The translations under genes were made by a program, and so were the position numbers. A stretch of DNA of 64,000 nt from JBHJGP01 sp050331695 (GTDB taxonomy: Bacteria; Pseudomonadota; Alphaproteobacteria; Geminicoccales; Geminicoccaceae), in NCBI GenBank assembly GCA_050331695.1, contig JBHJGP010000001.1, positions 154,132 through 218,131 of the forward strand. Reading direction: 5' to 3'. The notes under the pieces were generated by a model, which was not told the DNA's origin, made no database searches, and saw only the letters and a program-made list of their open reading frames with translations. This document shows, piece after piece, positions 41,322-50,526 of this stretch (its first letter is position 1; each line of letters starts with the position of its first letter).

Positions 41322-43973
41322 GTGTCCGGTAAGCGCCGGAGCCTGGGCCCTTTGAGTCGGGCCATCGTCTCGCTCGTGGCATCGGCGGTGCGTCACGCCC
41401 GGCTCGTGGTTCTGCTCACCCTGGCGCTTTCCGTCCTCGCCGGCACCTTCGCCGCGTCAAATCTCGGGATCCAAACGTCGACCGGTGATCTGATCGAGCG
41501 GGATCTACCCTACCGGCGCGACGCCCAGGCCTTCAAGGCGGCGTTTCCAAATCTGGACGACCTCATCCTTGCCGTGGTCGATGGTCCGAATGGAACAGAG
41601 GCCGCCGAGGCCGCGACAGCCCTGGCGGACGGCTTGGAGAACACGCCGGCGATCGCCTCGGCCGAAGTTCCCTTCGTGGGGCCGTTCTTCGACCGAAACG
41701 GGCTCTTGTATCTTTCGGTCGACGAATTGAGCTCGCTCGCCGATCAATTGGCGGCGGCTCAGCCCTTTCTGAGCACCATCGCCCAGGACCCGACGCTTCG
41801 CGGGCTTTTTGGTCTGTTGGCGCGGACCTTGGAGAACCCGACCACGGCGGACGATGGTGGTCTTGACGAGAGTCTTGAGCAGGCGTTGCAGGCGCTCACC
41901 ACGGTTGTTGAGGCCCAAGCACGTGCGCAGTCCTCAACCCTGGATTGGCGGTCCGCCATCGGCCTCGACCTTCAGGCACAGGACCTGGCGCGCCGTTTCG
42001 TTCTGATCAAGCCTCGCTCCGACGAGGGCCAGGCGATCCCGGCGCGGAACGCAATCGACGCCGTCGAACAGGCCGTCTCGGCCGTGCTCGCCGACCGGCC
42101 CGGTATCGATATTCGCCTGACCGGAGAGCCCGTGCTCGATCGGGCGGAGCTCCGAACGGTTGCGCGCGGCGCCGGCATCGCCGGGATCCTATCGGTCGCC
42201 CTGGTCACCACGATCCTCATTCTGGGCTTGGGCTCGGGCCGCGCGGTCATCGCCGTGCTCCTGACCCTGTTTTCCGGCCTGGTGCTGACGATCGGTTTCG
42301 CCGCCCTGGCGATTGGCCACCTCAACCTAATTTCGGTCGCGTTCGCGGTCCCGTTTCTGGGGCTCGCGGTCGATTTCGGCATTCACTTCGCCCTCCGTGC
42401 CGCGGAGGAGCGCCGCCAGGGCAATGATCTCGTGGGCTCGTTGGAAACGGCCGCCGCGACGACCGGCCCACCTCTGGCGCTGGCCGCGCTTTGCGCGCTT
42501 TTCGGTTTTTTCGCCTTCATTCCCACCGACTATCGGGGACTAGCCGAACTGGGCGTCATCTCCGGCACGGGCATGGTCATCGCCTGGCTCTGCAGCATGA
42601 CCATCCTGCCGGCGATGCTTCACCTCTTGGCCCGCGAGCCCGCGAGCGCGGCCGGGCCCGGGAGCCGCCCTGTCGTTGCAAAAATCGGCGGGCTTGCAAC
42701 CAAAAATCCGGTGCTCGTGCTCGGCGTCGCCAGCGTCTTGGCTGTGGGCTCCCTGGTGGTGGCCCCCCGGGCAGTCTTCGATCTCGATCCCTTATCCCTG
42801 CAGGATCCGGAACTGGAGCCGGTCGCCGCCTTCCGTGATCTGGCCGACGATCCGAGAACCACACCCTACCGAATCGATATCCTGGCCGAGGACGTGGCCG
42901 CCGCCGGAAACATCGCCGGGGCTCTTCGCGATCTGCCGACGGTCGGTCGTGCCACGACACTCGGAAGCTTCGTCCCGTCGGACCAGGATCTGAAGCTGGA
43001 GATCATCGACGGTCTCGCCTGGACGTTGTCACCGCTTCTGGATACCGCGGATCCCCCCGCAATCGATGCCGAAGGCCGCCACGCGGCGATCGTCGACTTT
43101 TTGGCCGTGGCGCAAAGCGCTGAGCCGACTGAGGAGACTTGGGCAGAGCTTGACGCGGCCTTGCGGCTTTTTCTCGAACGACAAGCGCCGGAGTCGGTCA
43201 CCGGAGCGGCGGCTCTGGCCCGGTTGGAAACAGGTCTGGTGGCCGATCTCGTTGGCTGGATCGAGGGTCTGACGGTGGCCCTGGAGGCCGAGCCGATCAC
43301 CCTCGAGACGCTACCGCCATCGTTACGCGACAGGTGGATCGGGGCGGATGGAAGCTCGCGGGTCGAGGTGATCGCGGCGGAACCGCTGAACGGTCCGGAG
43401 GAGATGCGCCTCTTCGCGGATGCTGTTCGAAGCGTCGTGCCTGTGGCCACCGGCGCCCCGGTGATCCTGAGCGAAGCCAGTCACATCGTCATCAACGCCT
43501 TCATCGAGGCGACGGCGATCGCTTCCGTCGCGATCGTTCTCCTTCTAGTGCTGGTCTACCGAACCGCGGTCGACGTCGTGTTCACTCTGACGCCGGTCCT
43601 GCTCGCGGCTCTGATGATGTTCGCGGCGGCGGCGATCCTGGGCCTGTCCTTCAATTTCGCCAACATCATCGTGCTGCCGCTTTTGATGGCTCTGGGGGTC
43701 AGCGGCGGCATTCAGATTGTCGGCCGCCATCGCCAGTTCCGGCAGCGCCGGTCCGAGACCGCACAATCGCTGATGGCGAGCAGCACACCCCGGGCGGTTT
43801 TGTTGAGTGCGCTCACGACCATCGCCTCGTTTGGCAGCCTCTCGATTTCGGCCCATCGCGGCACGGCCAGCATGGGCCAGCTCCTGACCGTCGCCATTCT
43901 CGTGGCCTTGTTCACCACGCTGGTGGTCTTGCCGGCATTGTTGAGCTTGCGCGACCGCCGGATTGCGGCTTGA
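41322..43973 (+). CDS. hpnN: Hopanoid transporter HpnN (RND superfamily)
   Basis: An 883-residue RND-type membrane protein that exports hopanoids toward the outer membrane. Each half has one large periplasmic domain and a sterol-sensing-like membrane block: ISVAFAVPFLGLAVDFGIHFALR with the Asp of the proton relay, and in the second half LPLLMALGVSGGIQIVGRHRQF. The first loop (IQTSTGDLIERDLPYRRDAQ) is also typical. The start GTG at 41322 has no strong ribosome binding site; ATG codons near the upstream region are out of frame. A 135-nt gap separates it from the divergent hpnM. Confidence 0.9.
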   Translation: MSGKRRSLGPLSRAIVSLVASAVRHARLVVLLTLALSVLAGTFAASNLGIQTSTGDLIERDLPYRRDAQAFKAAFPNLDDLILAVVDGPNGTEAAEAATALADGLENTPAIASAEVPFVGPFFDRNGLLYLSVDELSSLADQLAAAQPFLSTIAQDPTLRGLFGLLARTLENPTTADDGGLDESLEQALQALTTVVEAQARAQSSTLDWRSAIGLDLQAQDLARRFVLIKPRSDEGQAIPARNAIDAVEQAVSAVLADRPGIDIRLTGEPVLDRAELRTVARGAGIAGILSVALVTTILILGLGSGRAVIAVLLTLFSGLVLTIGFAALAIGHLNLISVAFAVPFLGLAVDFGIHFALRAAEERRQGNDLVGSLETAAATTGPPLALAALCALFGFFAFIPTDYRGLAELGVISGTGMVIAWLCSMTILPAMLHLLAREPASAAGPGSRPVVAKIGGLATKNPVLVLGVASVLAVGSLVVAPRAVFDLDPLSLQDPELEPVAAFRDLADDPRTTPYRIDILAEDVAAAGNIAGALRDLPTVGRATTLGSFVPSDQDLKLEIIDGLAWTLSPLLDTADPPAIDAEGRHAAIVDFLAVAQSAEPTEETWAELDAALRLFLERQAPESVTGAAALARLETGLVADLVGWIEGLTVALEAEPITLETLPPSLRDRWIGADGSSRVEVIAAEPLNGPEEMRLFADAVRSVVPVATGAPVILSEASHIVINAFIEATAIASVAIVLLLVLVYRTAVDVVFTLTPVLLAALMMFAAAAILGLSFNFANIIVLPLLMALGVSGGIQIVGRHRQFRQRRSETAQSLMASSTPRAVLLSALTTIASFGSLSISAHRGTASMGQLLTVAILVALFTTLVVLPALLSLRDRRIAA

Positions 43974-44000
43974 TAGCGGCCAATTGATCGACAGCGGCAA

Positions 44001-44035
44001 AGCCGAGGACCATGTCATGTGGTAACCGCTCGGCT
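44001..44035. repeat. Inverted repeat between hpnN and hpnH
   Basis: AGCCGAG (44001-44007) and CTCGGCT (44029-44035) are perfectly complementary around a 21-nt loop, in the 90-nt gap between the two genes. No T-run follows. It may be a weak attenuator or an mRNA stem; the case rests only on the complementarity. Confidence 0.35.
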
Positions 44036-44063
44036 GAACCCATCTCGTACACGGAGGCGCTCC

Positions 44064-45212
44064 TTGGCGATCCCCCTGCGTCAGCAGATCGACATCGCAC
44101 TCTACATCCTCAAGCAGCGGGTTCGCGGTAACCGACGCTACCCGCTCGTGCTGATGCTGGAGCCCCTGTTCCGCTGCAATCTGGCCTGTGCCGGCTGCGG
44201 CAAGATCGACTATCCGAAGCCGATCCTGGACCGCCGCCTAAGCGTGCAGGAGTGTCTGGATGCTGTCGACGAATGCGGCGCGCCGGTCATCTCGATCCCG
44301 GGTGGTGAGCCGCTGATCCATAAGGATATCGGCGAGATCGTGGCCGGCATCGTCGCCCGGCGGAAATATGTCTATCTCTGCACCAACGCGCTTCTGCTCG
44401 AGAAAAAGCTCGATCAGTTCAAGCCCAGCCCGTATCTGGCGTTCTCGATCCATCTGGATGGGCTCAAAGATCACCACGATCGTTCGGTCTGTCAGGAGGG
44501 CGTCTTCGATAGGGTGATTTCCGCGATCAAGGCCGCCCGCGCCCGGGGCTTTCGCGTCACCTGCAACGCGACCATCTTCGACGGCTTCCCGGCCGAGGAG
44601 ATCGCCGCGTTCCTCGACTACACCCGGGAGCTGGACGTCGAGGGCGTGACCCTTTCGCCCGGCTACGCCTATGAGCGGGCCCCGGATCAGCAGCATTTCC
44701 TCAACCGGCAGAAGACGAAAAACCTGTTCCGCGACCTGTTCCGGATCGGCAAGGGACGCGGCTGGAGCCTCAATCACAGCTCCCTTTATCTCGACTTTCT
44801 GGCCGGCAATCAGGACTACCGGTGCACGCCCTGGGGCAACCCCACTCGCAATATCTTCGGCTGGCAGCGGCCCTGCTATCTGCTGAATGAGGGCTATGCG
44901 TCGTCCTTCAAAGCTCTCATGGACGAGACGGAGTGGGACAGCTACGGCACCGGTCGCTACGAAAAATGTGCCGATTGCATGGCCCATTGTGGCTATGAGG
45001 CATCCGCCGTGACCGACGCCGTGCAAAAGCCCTGGAAGCTCTTGGGCCTCAGTCTGCGGGGTCCGCGCACCGAAGGACCGATGGCGCCTGAGATCCCCTT
45101 GGATCAGCAGCGTCCGGCCACCTACATGTTTGAGAAACTGGTGGCGGAAGCGGAGGCTGAGACTAGGGCGGATATGTCGGGCAACCGGCGCGAGACGCGC
45201 AACGCGTCTTAG
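44064..45212 (+). CDS. hpnH: Adenosyl-hopene transferase HpnH (radical SAM)
   Basis: Adds a 5'-deoxyadenosyl unit to diploptene, the first step of hopanoid side-chain extension. Radical SAM cysteines are Cys38, Cys42 and Cys45 in FRCNLACAGCGKIDY. Also present are ISIPGGEPLIH and a C-terminal Cys-rich YEKCADCMAHCGYEAS that could bind a second cluster. TTG at 44064 is used, since ACGGAGG lies 6 to 7 nt upstream and family members begin with similar AIPLRQQI-type sequence. An earlier in-frame start at 44019 adds 15 unmatched codons. Its stop overlaps that of the convergent hpnG. Confidence 0.93.
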   Translation: MAIPLRQQIDIALYILKQRVRGNRRYPLVLMLEPLFRCNLACAGCGKIDYPKPILDRRLSVQECLDAVDECGAPVISIPGGEPLIHKDIGEIVAGIVARRKYVYLCTNALLLEKKLDQFKPSPYLAFSIHLDGLKDHHDRSVCQEGVFDRVISAIKAARARGFRVTCNATIFDGFPAEEIAAFLDYTRELDVEGVTLSPGYAYERAPDQQHFLNRQKTKNLFRDLFRIGKGRGWSLNHSSLYLDFLAGNQDYRCTPWGNPTRNIFGWQRPCYLLNEGYASSFKALMDETEWDSYGTGRYEKCADCMAHCGYEASAVTDAVQKPWKLLGLSLRGPRTEGPMAPEIPLDQQRPATYMFEKLVAEAEAETRADMSGNRRETRNAS

Positions 45213-45859
45213 TCTGAGAGGCCGGCCAGGATCGGGCCGGCTCGGCGTAGCGTGCGCAAGGCCCGGGCGTAATCGACAGCCAGCCTGGCAAGTGCCGGAA
45301 CGTCTCCCGGGCGCCACAGGAGAGCTTTCAAGACCCCGTGAGCCGAGCCGCCTTTGGGACCGCCCGCGAGCGCCGCCGGGGGCACGCCTCGCTCCGCCGG
45401 ATCCAGAACGGCCCTTAACACGACCGGCGGAATATTGGCGTGCGCGGCGGCGGACACGACACAAGCGCTTTCCATGTCAGCGATGATCGCGCCCGTGTTT
45501 TCGAACAAGCGGGCCTTGGTCGTCGGGTCGGTCACCGGCTTGTCAACGGTAAGCGCCGGCCCCTGGACCGAACCTCCAAGAGCCGACGCAATCCGATCGG
45601 AGAATGCCGGGTCCGTTGGCCAGCGGCCTGCGCTTAGGGTCATTACATGGGTTGCGATCACCAGGTCGCCCGGTTTCAGCGACGGATCAAGACCGGCGCA
45701 CACCCCGAACGATATGAGCAGAGCCGGATTTCTCTCGATAAGCGAGGAGACGGCTTGGTGCGTGTCCTGCGATGAGCCGGCGGCCACGCGCACGCTGATC
45801 CGAGGGGCCTCGGGTAGACACCGTGCCTCGGCCGGCAGGCCAACGACGACGCCGATCAC
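45209..45859 (-). CDS. hpnG: Adenosylhopane nucleosidase/phosphorylase HpnG
   Basis: Removes adenine from adenosylhopane to yield ribosylhopane. The 216-residue protein has the nucleoside-phosphorylase fold: LLISFGVCAGLDPSLKPGDL and TGAIIADMESACVVSAAAHA, with the Met-Glu-Ser of the substrate pocket. The start is GTG. It lies 24 nt after squalene-hopene cyclase on the same strand, and is convergent with hpnH, with stops overlapping by 4 nt. The order hpnH, hpnG, shc is usual for hopanoid loci. Confidence 0.9.
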   Translation of the reverse strand: MIGVVVGLPAEARCLPEAPRISVRVAAGSSQDTHQAVSSLIERNPALLISFGVCAGLDPSLKPGDLVIATHVMTLSAGRWPTDPAFSDRIASALGGSVQGPALTVDKPVTDPTTKARLFENTGAIIADMESACVVSAAAHANIPPVVLRAVLDPAERGVPPAALAGGPKGGSAHGVLKALLWRPGDVPALARLAVDYARALRTLRRAGPILAGLSD

Positions 45860-45883
45860 GGCGCCGCTGACCGGCCGGATGAC

Positions 45884-47914
45884 CTAGAGACCGTAGGCCA
45901 CCTGGCGATCGTTGCTGCGCATGAGGTTGCGGTACCGAGCCAGCGCCCATAGAGGGAAGTAGGCGGCGTATCCGTGGTAGCGGAGGTAGAACACACGCGG
46001 GAAACCGACACCGGTATAGAGGTTTTCGTGCCAGCGAGCGTCGTTTCGCGGTGCGCGCGCCAGATAGGCGATGCCTCTGGCCACGCTCTCGCTCTCGACC
46101 TCACCCACCGCCATCAGCGCCAGGACGGCCCAGGCCGTCTGCGAGGGCGTACTCGCCTTCACCTCGTCCCGGCGATGTCCCCAATAGGTCGCACCGTCTT
46201 CGCCCCAGCCGCCGTCCGGTTGCTGCCGTGATATGAGCCAGTCCACGGCCCGGCGAATATGCGGTGCGTTCGGGTCTTCACCGGCGGCGTTGAAGGCATG
46301 GAGCGCCGACCAGGTGCCGTAGACGTAGTTCGTGCCCCACCGTCCGAACCAGGATCCGTCCTCTTCCTGCTCCCGGCGAAGGTAGGCCAGCGCCCGAGCC
46401 ATCACCGGATGGTCCGATTTCATCTCGGTCTGGGCCAGAAAGCCGATGCAGCGCGCCGTGACGTCGACCGTCGGCGGGTCCAAGAGCGCGCCGTGGTCGG
46501 CGAATGGTATGTGGTTCAGGTAGTAGGCCGTATTGTCGACGTCGAAGGCGCCCCAACCACCGTTGCGGCTCTGCATGCCGATGATCCAGTCCCGGGCCTG
46601 GGCGACCGGCTCCTCATAGCGGTCCGGATCGGCCCGGTGGAGCGCCATGGCGACGACGGCCGTGTCGTCGACGTCGGGATAGTAATCGTTGTTGTATTGG
46701 AACGCCCAGCCGGCGGGCTCCAGGTCAGGGCGGCTGTCCGCCCAGTCACCGCGGACGTCACGGATCTGTTTCGCCGCCAGCCAGGAGGCCGCCGCCGTCG
46801 ATGACGGATGCCGGCTATCGCCGGCCTCAAGCAGCGCGTGGGCGGCGAGCGAGGTGTCCCAGATCGGCGACGCGCAGGGCTGACAATAGTCGAGTTCCTT
46901 GTCCTGCCAGAAGCGCAAGTGTTCGACCGCTTGACGCGCGGCAGCCACCTTCGGATCGTCAGCCGAATAACCCAGGGCGTGATACATCATCACGACGTTG
47001 GCCATGGCGGGATAGATCGCTCCCAGCCCGTCCTCGCCGTTGAGCCTCGGCTCGATGAAAGCGAGGGCCGCTCGCTCGGCCCGGTTTCGAACCGACGCCG
47101 GGATCAGCGGCTCCAACGAGCGCAACAAACGGTCCAGTACCAGGAAACCGTTGCCGATCCGCGAGCCCGTCGGGTTCACATTGTAGCGGCGTTCTTCTTC
47201 GGGCGGGGTGACAAAAAGCTCTGAAATGTGAATGTCGCGGGGGTTTTCGGCCCGCGGCTTTCGGCTCATCAACACGAGCAGCGGTGCAATCACCGTGCGT
47301 GACCAGTAGCTGACCTTGGATAGATGGAACGGGAACCATCGCGGCAGAAGCATGATCTCGACCGGCATCACCGGCACGGCCCGCCAGGGTACCTCGCCGT
47401 AGAGAGCCAGCATGATCCGCGTGAACACGTTGGACCGGGCGGCGCCGCCAGCGGCCAAGATCGCCTCGCGAGCCCGGACCATATGCGGGGCGTTGATGTC
47501 GTCGCCGATCACTTTCAGTGCGAAATAGGCTTTGACCGATGCGCTGATGTCGAAATCGCCATCGTGAAACAAGGGCCAACCGCCATGGTCCGCCTGCCTG
47601 CTCCGCAGATAGTCAGCGATGCGCGGTTCGGTTTCAGCAGCGGGTTCGCCTACGAAGTGGCGAAGCAGAACATACTCGGCTGGGATGGTCGTGTCCGCTT
47701 CGATCTCGAAGACGAAGTGACCGTCATCGCGTTGCTGTGCGATCAGACTGCGGCGGGCGTCTTCAACCACATCGTCCACCTCGTCCAGGAGCGACGGGTC
47801 GGCATTGAAGGCGCCCAGACCAGTGACGCCAGACGATAGAAGAGGCTCGTCGGCTACCCCGTTTGCCTCGGGAAAACCGAACGGCTGCAAGCTTGCAGCG
47901 ACAGATTTATCCAC
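45884..47914 (-). CDS. shc: Squalene-hopene cyclase
   Basis: Cyclises squalene to hopene and diplopterol at the membrane. The 676-residue protein has the acid motif DVDD at 414-417 (DXDD) and repeated QW motifs such as QQPDGGWGEDGATYWG, QSRNGGWGAFDV and QEEDGSWFGRWG. The conserved substrate-side block LDYCQPCASPIWDTSLAA is also present. The start is GTG at 47914. It shares its operon with hpnG. The 363-nt region upstream, shared with the sulfotransferase gene, should hold its promoter. Confidence 0.95.
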   Translation of the reverse strand: MDKSVAASLQPFGFPEANGVADEPLLSSGVTGLGAFNADPSLLDEVDDVVEDARRSLIAQQRDDGHFVFEIEADTTIPAEYVLLRHFVGEPAAETEPRIADYLRSRQADHGGWPLFHDGDFDISASVKAYFALKVIGDDINAPHMVRAREAILAAGGAARSNVFTRIMLALYGEVPWRAVPVMPVEIMLLPRWFPFHLSKVSYWSRTVIAPLLVLMSRKPRAENPRDIHISELFVTPPEEERRYNVNPTGSRIGNGFLVLDRLLRSLEPLIPASVRNRAERAALAFIEPRLNGEDGLGAIYPAMANVVMMYHALGYSADDPKVAAARQAVEHLRFWQDKELDYCQPCASPIWDTSLAAHALLEAGDSRHPSSTAAASWLAAKQIRDVRGDWADSRPDLEPAGWAFQYNNDYYPDVDDTAVVAMALHRADPDRYEEPVAQARDWIIGMQSRNGGWGAFDVDNTAYYLNHIPFADHGALLDPPTVDVTARCIGFLAQTEMKSDHPVMARALAYLRREQEEDGSWFGRWGTNYVYGTWSALHAFNAAGEDPNAPHIRRAVDWLISRQQPDGGWGEDGATYWGHRRDEVKASTPSQTAWAVLALMAVGEVESESVARGIAYLARAPRNDARWHENLYTGVGFPRVFYLRYHGYAAYFPLWALARYRNLMRSNDRQVAYGL

Positions 47915-48277
47915 GTCAAACGGAGCTAGCTAAAATACAGGACTGTCGTGCGAACACGTGATGATCTTGCTGTTCTACCAAAGACTTAGCCGACGGCTGA
48001 TCGATCATCGGTCCAGTCCTCCTCTTCGACGATGGCGAAACTCGGTGTTGAAACCTCTTCGTCTCGCCCTTGGAACAATAGTTTAGTGGCGGCCTTAGTT
48101 GTTCAACGCCAGTGTGTTAGGGTTGGTCACGGAGGGATACCTAGACGGGAGACCGATCTTCGGCAACCACACTCGTGGCCTATTTGCCACAGTGAGCCGG
48201 GGGTGTGTCTTTCTGGCACTTCTCTCCGATCGCGATAAAACAAAGCAGGTTGGTATCCGACGACTTCGGTCATCCCC
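47915..48277. other. Non-coding divergent region between shc and the sulfotransferase
   Basis: A 363-nt stretch with lower GC than its neighbours. The short frames in it lack ribosome binding sites and protein-like composition, so I call no gene. It contains the palindrome TGATCGATCA near 47998-48007 and should carry the divergent promoters. No riboswitch or RNA gene is recognised. Confidence 0.6.
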
Positions 48278-49375
48278 ATGCACCCATTAGTCGGCAGCGA
48301 CCCCGTAACGTTTGCTCACGCTTTGTGGAGCAACGGCGGTGTCTCGCCCTCAAAAATCCCGAAAACGCTGGTCATCGCTGCCGGCATCCTCGCCCGCGCA
48401 CCGGTGTCCGCGATCGAACACGCCCTGATGGCCCGACGTTTGGCCGCCGAGGACATGCCGGCGCCCATCTTCATCGTCGGTCATTGGCGAAGCGGCACGA
48501 CCCATCTCTACACGTTGATGAGCAAGGGTCGTTTCGGCTACGTAACGCCGCTCGCCGCCGGGCTCCCCTGGGACATGTTCGGTATCGTCGCAGCGTTGCG
48601 CCCGATGTTGGAATTGATGCTTCCAGCGCACCGCTATATCGACAACATCCCGATCACGCCGGACTCGCCTCAAGAGGACGAGGTGCCGATGGCCAACATG
48701 TCGGCACTCTCGTTCTATCACGGCATCTATTTTCCCAAGGCCTTCGAGAAAGCTTTCAATCGAGCGGTGTTTTTCGACCAGGTTACGCCCCGAGAAATCG
48801 AGGCGTGGGCCGCCCGTCTGGACTATTTCTTGCGCAAAGTGTGGCTGCACCAGGGGCGGCGGCCGCTCCTGATCAAGAACCCGGCCTATACCGGCCGCCT
48901 CACACTGCTGGCTCGGCTGTATCCAGGCGCCCGTTTCATTCACGCTGTCAGGAATCCTTTCGAAGTGTTTGTTTCCATGCGCAATTTCTATCGCAAGCTC
49001 TTACCACAGCTGTCCCTCAACGGCTACGATCATATTGATATCGATGGCTTCGTTTTGAGCACCTATGAGCGTCTCATGCGCCAGCTAATGGAGGAAGCCG
49101 CCCAATTGCCGACCGGAAGCTTCGTCGAGGTTCGCTATGAACGTTTGGACCGGCAGCCCCTCGAGGAGATCGAACGGGTCTACGAGACCCTGGGCCTCCC
49201 CGGTTTCGAAACAGCTCGGCCGGCTCTTGCAGCCCATCTGGAAGCGGTTCGCGACTACAGAAAGAATCGGTTCCGTCTCGCGGCCTCGGATATTGAGCGG
49301 GTGAGCACTGGCTGCGCCGAAGCGCTGGCCCACTGGCACTACGCTTTGCCGGAACCGCTGGCGGCCAACGCCTGA
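48278..49375 (+). CDS. PAPS-dependent sulfotransferase family protein
   Basis: A 365-residue cytoplasmic or membrane-associated protein with the 5'-phosphosulfate loop VGHWRSGTTHLY (67-78). The 3'-phosphate binding stretch FIHAVRNPFEVFVSMRNFYR follows, with conserved Arg and Ser. The rest is helical and typical of the bacterial Sulfotransfer_3-like type. It transfers sulfate from PAPS to a hydroxyl or amine of a small molecule or lipid. It is the first of three same-strand genes that follow the hopanoid cluster, so a lipid acceptor is an attractive guess. Confidence 0.85.
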   Translation: MHPLVGSDPVTFAHALWSNGGVSPSKIPKTLVIAAGILARAPVSAIEHALMARRLAAEDMPAPIFIVGHWRSGTTHLYTLMSKGRFGYVTPLAAGLPWDMFGIVAALRPMLELMLPAHRYIDNIPITPDSPQEDEVPMANMSALSFYHGIYFPKAFEKAFNRAVFFDQVTPREIEAWAARLDYFLRKVWLHQGRRPLLIKNPAYTGRLTLLARLYPGARFIHAVRNPFEVFVSMRNFYRKLLPQLSLNGYDHIDIDGFVLSTYERLMRQLMEEAAQLPTGSFVEVRYERLDRQPLEEIERVYETLGLPGFETARPALAAHLEAVRDYRKNRFRLAASDIERVSTGCAEALAHWHYALPEPLAANA

Positions 49376-49392
49376 CCGTTTCCATCGCAAGC

Positions 49393-50526
49393 TTGGCCAA
49401 GCCGGCGGCAAAGACCGCATCCCGGGCGGTTCTTGGCGCTAGCTTATGCTGGCTGATCGGCGGCTCGTTCGCCGGCCTGGCTTCGGAAACGCCCTATCAT
49501 CCAAACGACTGCGTCCTCCTCGATCTACGCGACGAGAGCGGAAACCGCTTGCGCGGTGTCGAGGATATGGCGGCGGTTGCCGGAGCGGGCTGGGTTCTCC
49601 TGTCGGCGTACGATCGGCGAAGCGAACTCGATGCGAAACGCTCGCCCCATGGCCTCTTTGGGCTCAGCCTCGCCGATCTGAACACCGAAGGCCGGCTGAC
49701 TGTATCTGCTCTTTCCGCGTCTTTCGGGGCATCACAGCCGTTTTTTCCCCACGGGATCGGCATTCTCGAACGAGCGGATGGCGAGGCGACGGTTGCGGTG
49801 GTGAACCGGCGGCGAAACGGCCAGCCCGGCGACGGCACGACGATCGAGCTCTTCACGCTGCGTGATCGGCTACTGGACCATCGGCATACGATCGAACGGC
49901 CGGAGCTTTGCCGCGCCAACGACGTGGTTCCGCTAGGCGAGGAGACCGTCGCGGTCACGCTTGACGGGCAGGCTTGCGGCGGCCTGGCCCGGGCCTTGGA
50001 GCTGGCTTTCGCGGCCGAACGCGGCCGCGTGGTGCGTGTCGGAACCGGGTCTTCGGGTGGCGGCATCCCAATCGAATTAGCGAAGGAACTAGCATTTCCC
50101 AATGGGATTGCCCGGATGGGCGATCGCCTCATGATCGCCGTCACCCGCGAGGCTCGGGTCATCGATGTCGCACCAACGGTTTACGGCGAAGCACCGCTGC
50201 ACAACATCCATGGGCAATCGTTGCCAGGCGGTCCGGACAATCTCACGCTGACCCCCGAAGGCCTTGTTCTCACCGCTATTCACGATCGGCTCATGGGGCT
50301 GGCGTTGTATCGTTTGGTGGGGCAGCGTTTCGGTTTCGCAGGCACGCATATCGTTGCGATCGACCCGAACGATGGGCTTCTGAAAACCGTGTTTCACGAT
50401 CCGAAAGGCGAGCTGTTCGCAGCCGGTACTGTCGCCCTTGAAACGGCGCGGGGCCTGCTCGTCGGTTCCGCCATCAATACCGGTTTGCTCTGGTGTCCAC
50501 ATCGGGCGTCGCCAGCACCCCCGTGA
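49393..50526 (+). CDS. Paraoxonase/SMP-30-like beta-propeller protein
   Basis: A 377-residue exported six-bladed propeller. It has an N-terminal hydrophobic segment (about 10-28). The pocket motifs ELCRANDVVPLGEE, AFPNGIARMGDRLMIAV and PGGPDNLTLTPEGLVLTAIH match the calcium-binding Asn/Asp positions of SMP-30 and paraoxonases. Such proteins hydrolyse lactones or esters. The start is TTG at 49393, 17 nt after the sulfotransferase stop. The next gene starts 34 nt before its end. No substrate is known. Confidence 0.75.
   Translation: MAKPAAKTASRAVLGASLCWLIGGSFAGLASETPYHPNDCVLLDLRDESGNRLRGVEDMAAVAGAGWVLLSAYDRRSELDAKRSPHGLFGLSLADLNTEGRLTVSALSASFGASQPFFPHGIGILERADGEATVAVVNRRRNGQPGDGTTIELFTLRDRLLDHRHTIERPELCRANDVVPLGEETVAVTLDGQACGGLARALELAFAAERGRVVRVGTGSSGGGIPIELAKELAFPNGIARMGDRLMIAVTREARVIDVAPTVYGEAPLHNIHGQSLPGGPDNLTLTPEGLVLTAIHDRLMGLALYRLVGQRFGFAGTHIVAIDPNDGLLKTVFHDPKGELFAAGTVALETARGLLVGSAINTGLLWCPHRASPAPP

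Noticed and set aside
47915..48277. Short frames in the gap upstream of the sulfotransferase
   Set aside because: Low protein-likeness, no initiation site and different base composition suggest non-coding DNA.
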